From assembly GCA_963995525.1 (NCBI GenBank), contig OZ023211.1, forward strand, positions 57,982,420 to 58,046,419: a stretch of 64,000 nt of DNA. The letters are read 5' to 3'. The DNA is from Escarpia spicata (taxonomy: Eukaryota > Annelida > Polychaeta > Sabellida > Siboglinidae). A program made the position numbers and the translations under genes. This document shows, in pieces, positions 62,575-64,000 of this stretch; position 1 is the stretch's first letter; each line of letters begins with the position of its first letter. Below the pieces are notes generated by a model. The model was not told where the DNA came from. It ran no database searches and saw only the letters and a list, made by a program, of their open reading frames with translations.

Positions 62575-63973
62575 TTAACATTGTACCGGTATCTCACATT
62601 TTAAAACACAAAATTATTCAGGAATGGCATAAAATTATACCCATTTTGACAAGCTAAAGTCCCTGGGCACTGTGTATTGATTATGCAACATATAATACCA
62701 GTAATAATGGCTTATCAAACTTTAACAGCATTGACAATTTTAATTATTATTAAGCAAAATATAGACACACTACTTAGTTCCTAAGTAGTAATGTAATGTT
62801 TTTATTATCACACAATACACACCTTACTTAACAGAACATGCTGTTTGAAAAAAATACTTGATGAATAATAAATATGACATTAGTGCTCATGAAAGGAGTG
62901 ACATTTTCATCAATTTATTGGTTCTAAAAAAATTAGTAACAAAATAACAATACAAATTGCTAAGTCAAAATTAGACATTTACACGACAATACACACAAAA
63001 AAGAATCGCAGCTACAATATTAATTGCTCTTCAAATCATGATGAAATCACAACGATGATTCAAAAGAAATAGTATTTGTTGTAATAAGTCACAACACCAA
63101 AATACAAAAAGCCCTGTTACATACGCTGTGGATTTGTCGGACGGAATACACTAAAAGCCAACATCTACTCCAAACCATTTCTAAATATGTCTGTCAGAAA
63201 TGTCATGACTGCTTCCTGATCTATCAGATGAGAGATGCCAATTCTTCTAATGTTGGCATAACATTCCGATTTTTTAAGTTTATGAAGGAAAAAACCAGCT
63301 AAAGTGTATTTGATCTTCATCACTAACATGTACAAACATACAGAGGAATCATTGATCCAGACAATTTAGTACTCCATGTATGTGTCCGGACTGACAGGTT
63401 TTCTGGATAAACAGGATATATTAGTGTATGGAGATTCTGTTCCTGTGAAATGATGTCTGGATGTCGAGATTTCCGGATTATCAGGGTCTGTTCAGTTCCA
63501 ATGTAATCCTAAAATATTCAACAAAAGTTTGTTTTATAATATATTCTCTCCACATTGCCATGTAAATCCACCTTGGATGGATGTTTTTAGTCTTGCACTA
63601 TCATCTTCCAGGGAGGTAGTTGTCAAACCATCGTTATCACAGTCATACACAAAATAGATATTCGTACATAATGATCATAAATAAAATAGATAAATATACT
63701 GTATATACCCAATTAAGGAATGTAAGTCAACAAGCTTAAGTCAAAAGACTGCAAGAAAACATGTAACATAGGAAACTACTAAATGGCCATTTCTAAACGA
63801 GGTTCGGCTTCTCTAATTCAGCAAGTCTTGTTCTACGTTGTTGTCTGGTGTCTTCAGTTGTTCCCATCACTTGCACTTCCAGACAAAGATGCTGTGGAAA
63901 AGTAAATAAGAAATGTAATACAAATGGTTATCATGACAGATTCATATCAGATTGACCAAAGCTTTTGTCTTGG
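62575..63973. other. AT-rich intergenic DNA
   Basis: No gene, RNA or repeat family recognised on either strand. Confidence 0.5.
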
Positions 63974-64000
63974 TGTGCCACTCAGCTTGGTTTCCAAAGA
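63974..64000 (+). repeat. Start of a LINE-type 3' tail, cut by window edge
   Basis: CACTCAGCTTGGTTTCCAAA is close to 39083-39105 (CTGAGCTTGGTTTCCAAGG) in the 3' UTR of the LINE at 38.4 kb. Confidence 0.45.

Overview
The window is animal nuclear DNA. It carries spliced genes for YY1 and a Rel/NF-kB factor, AT-rich introns full of minisatellites and transposon remnants, and at its left edge part of a large virus-like DNA transposon (Polinton/Maverick, adintovirus-like). Protein style, transposon mix and repeat content suggest a lophotrochozoan invertebrate, most likely a mollusc. That placement is inference, not proof.

1-7166: the right-hand part of a Polinton. All genes lie on the minus strand: maturation protease (N-terminus only), major capsid protein, pX-like core protein, minor capsid/penton, small membrane protein, retroviral-type integrase with chromodomain, two conserved unnamed proteins, packaging ATPase and, outermost, a NADAR/YbiA-like domain protein. 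The region is visibly richer in GC and CpG than the rest. The integrase has a frameshift and the ATPase an in-frame stop, while the capsid genes are open. Five genes have a TATA-like box about 32-38 nt before their ATG. The element ends inside the transposase gene of a pogo/Tigger-like element (7167-about 8600).

10.6-20.05 kb, plus strand: a complete seven-exon YY1 gene with REPO segment, spacer motif and four C2H2 fingers. Matches to the YY1 consensus cluster around its start codon and in intron 1. 23.58-55.11 kb, minus strand: a Rel-type gene in about 12 exons, convergent with YY1; their candidate poly(A) signals lie about 0.4 kb apart. 56.97-59.72 kb, plus strand: a two-exon gene for an acidic protein with a RIIa/DPY-30-like segment, divergent from Rel.

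The introns hold hAT, Tc1, PIF/Harbinger-like, LINE and MITE remnants and large tandem arrays: 59 bp at 35.2-37.0 kb, 69 bp x 15 at 49.3-50.3 kb, 24 bp at 57.9-58.6 kb and an unrelated 59-bp array at 60.8-62.6 kb. One minisatellite has amplified the 3' splice site of a Rel-homology exon. The main leads are the NADAR gene as Polinton cargo, the amplified splice acceptor in Rel, and the YY1-site cluster inside YY1.
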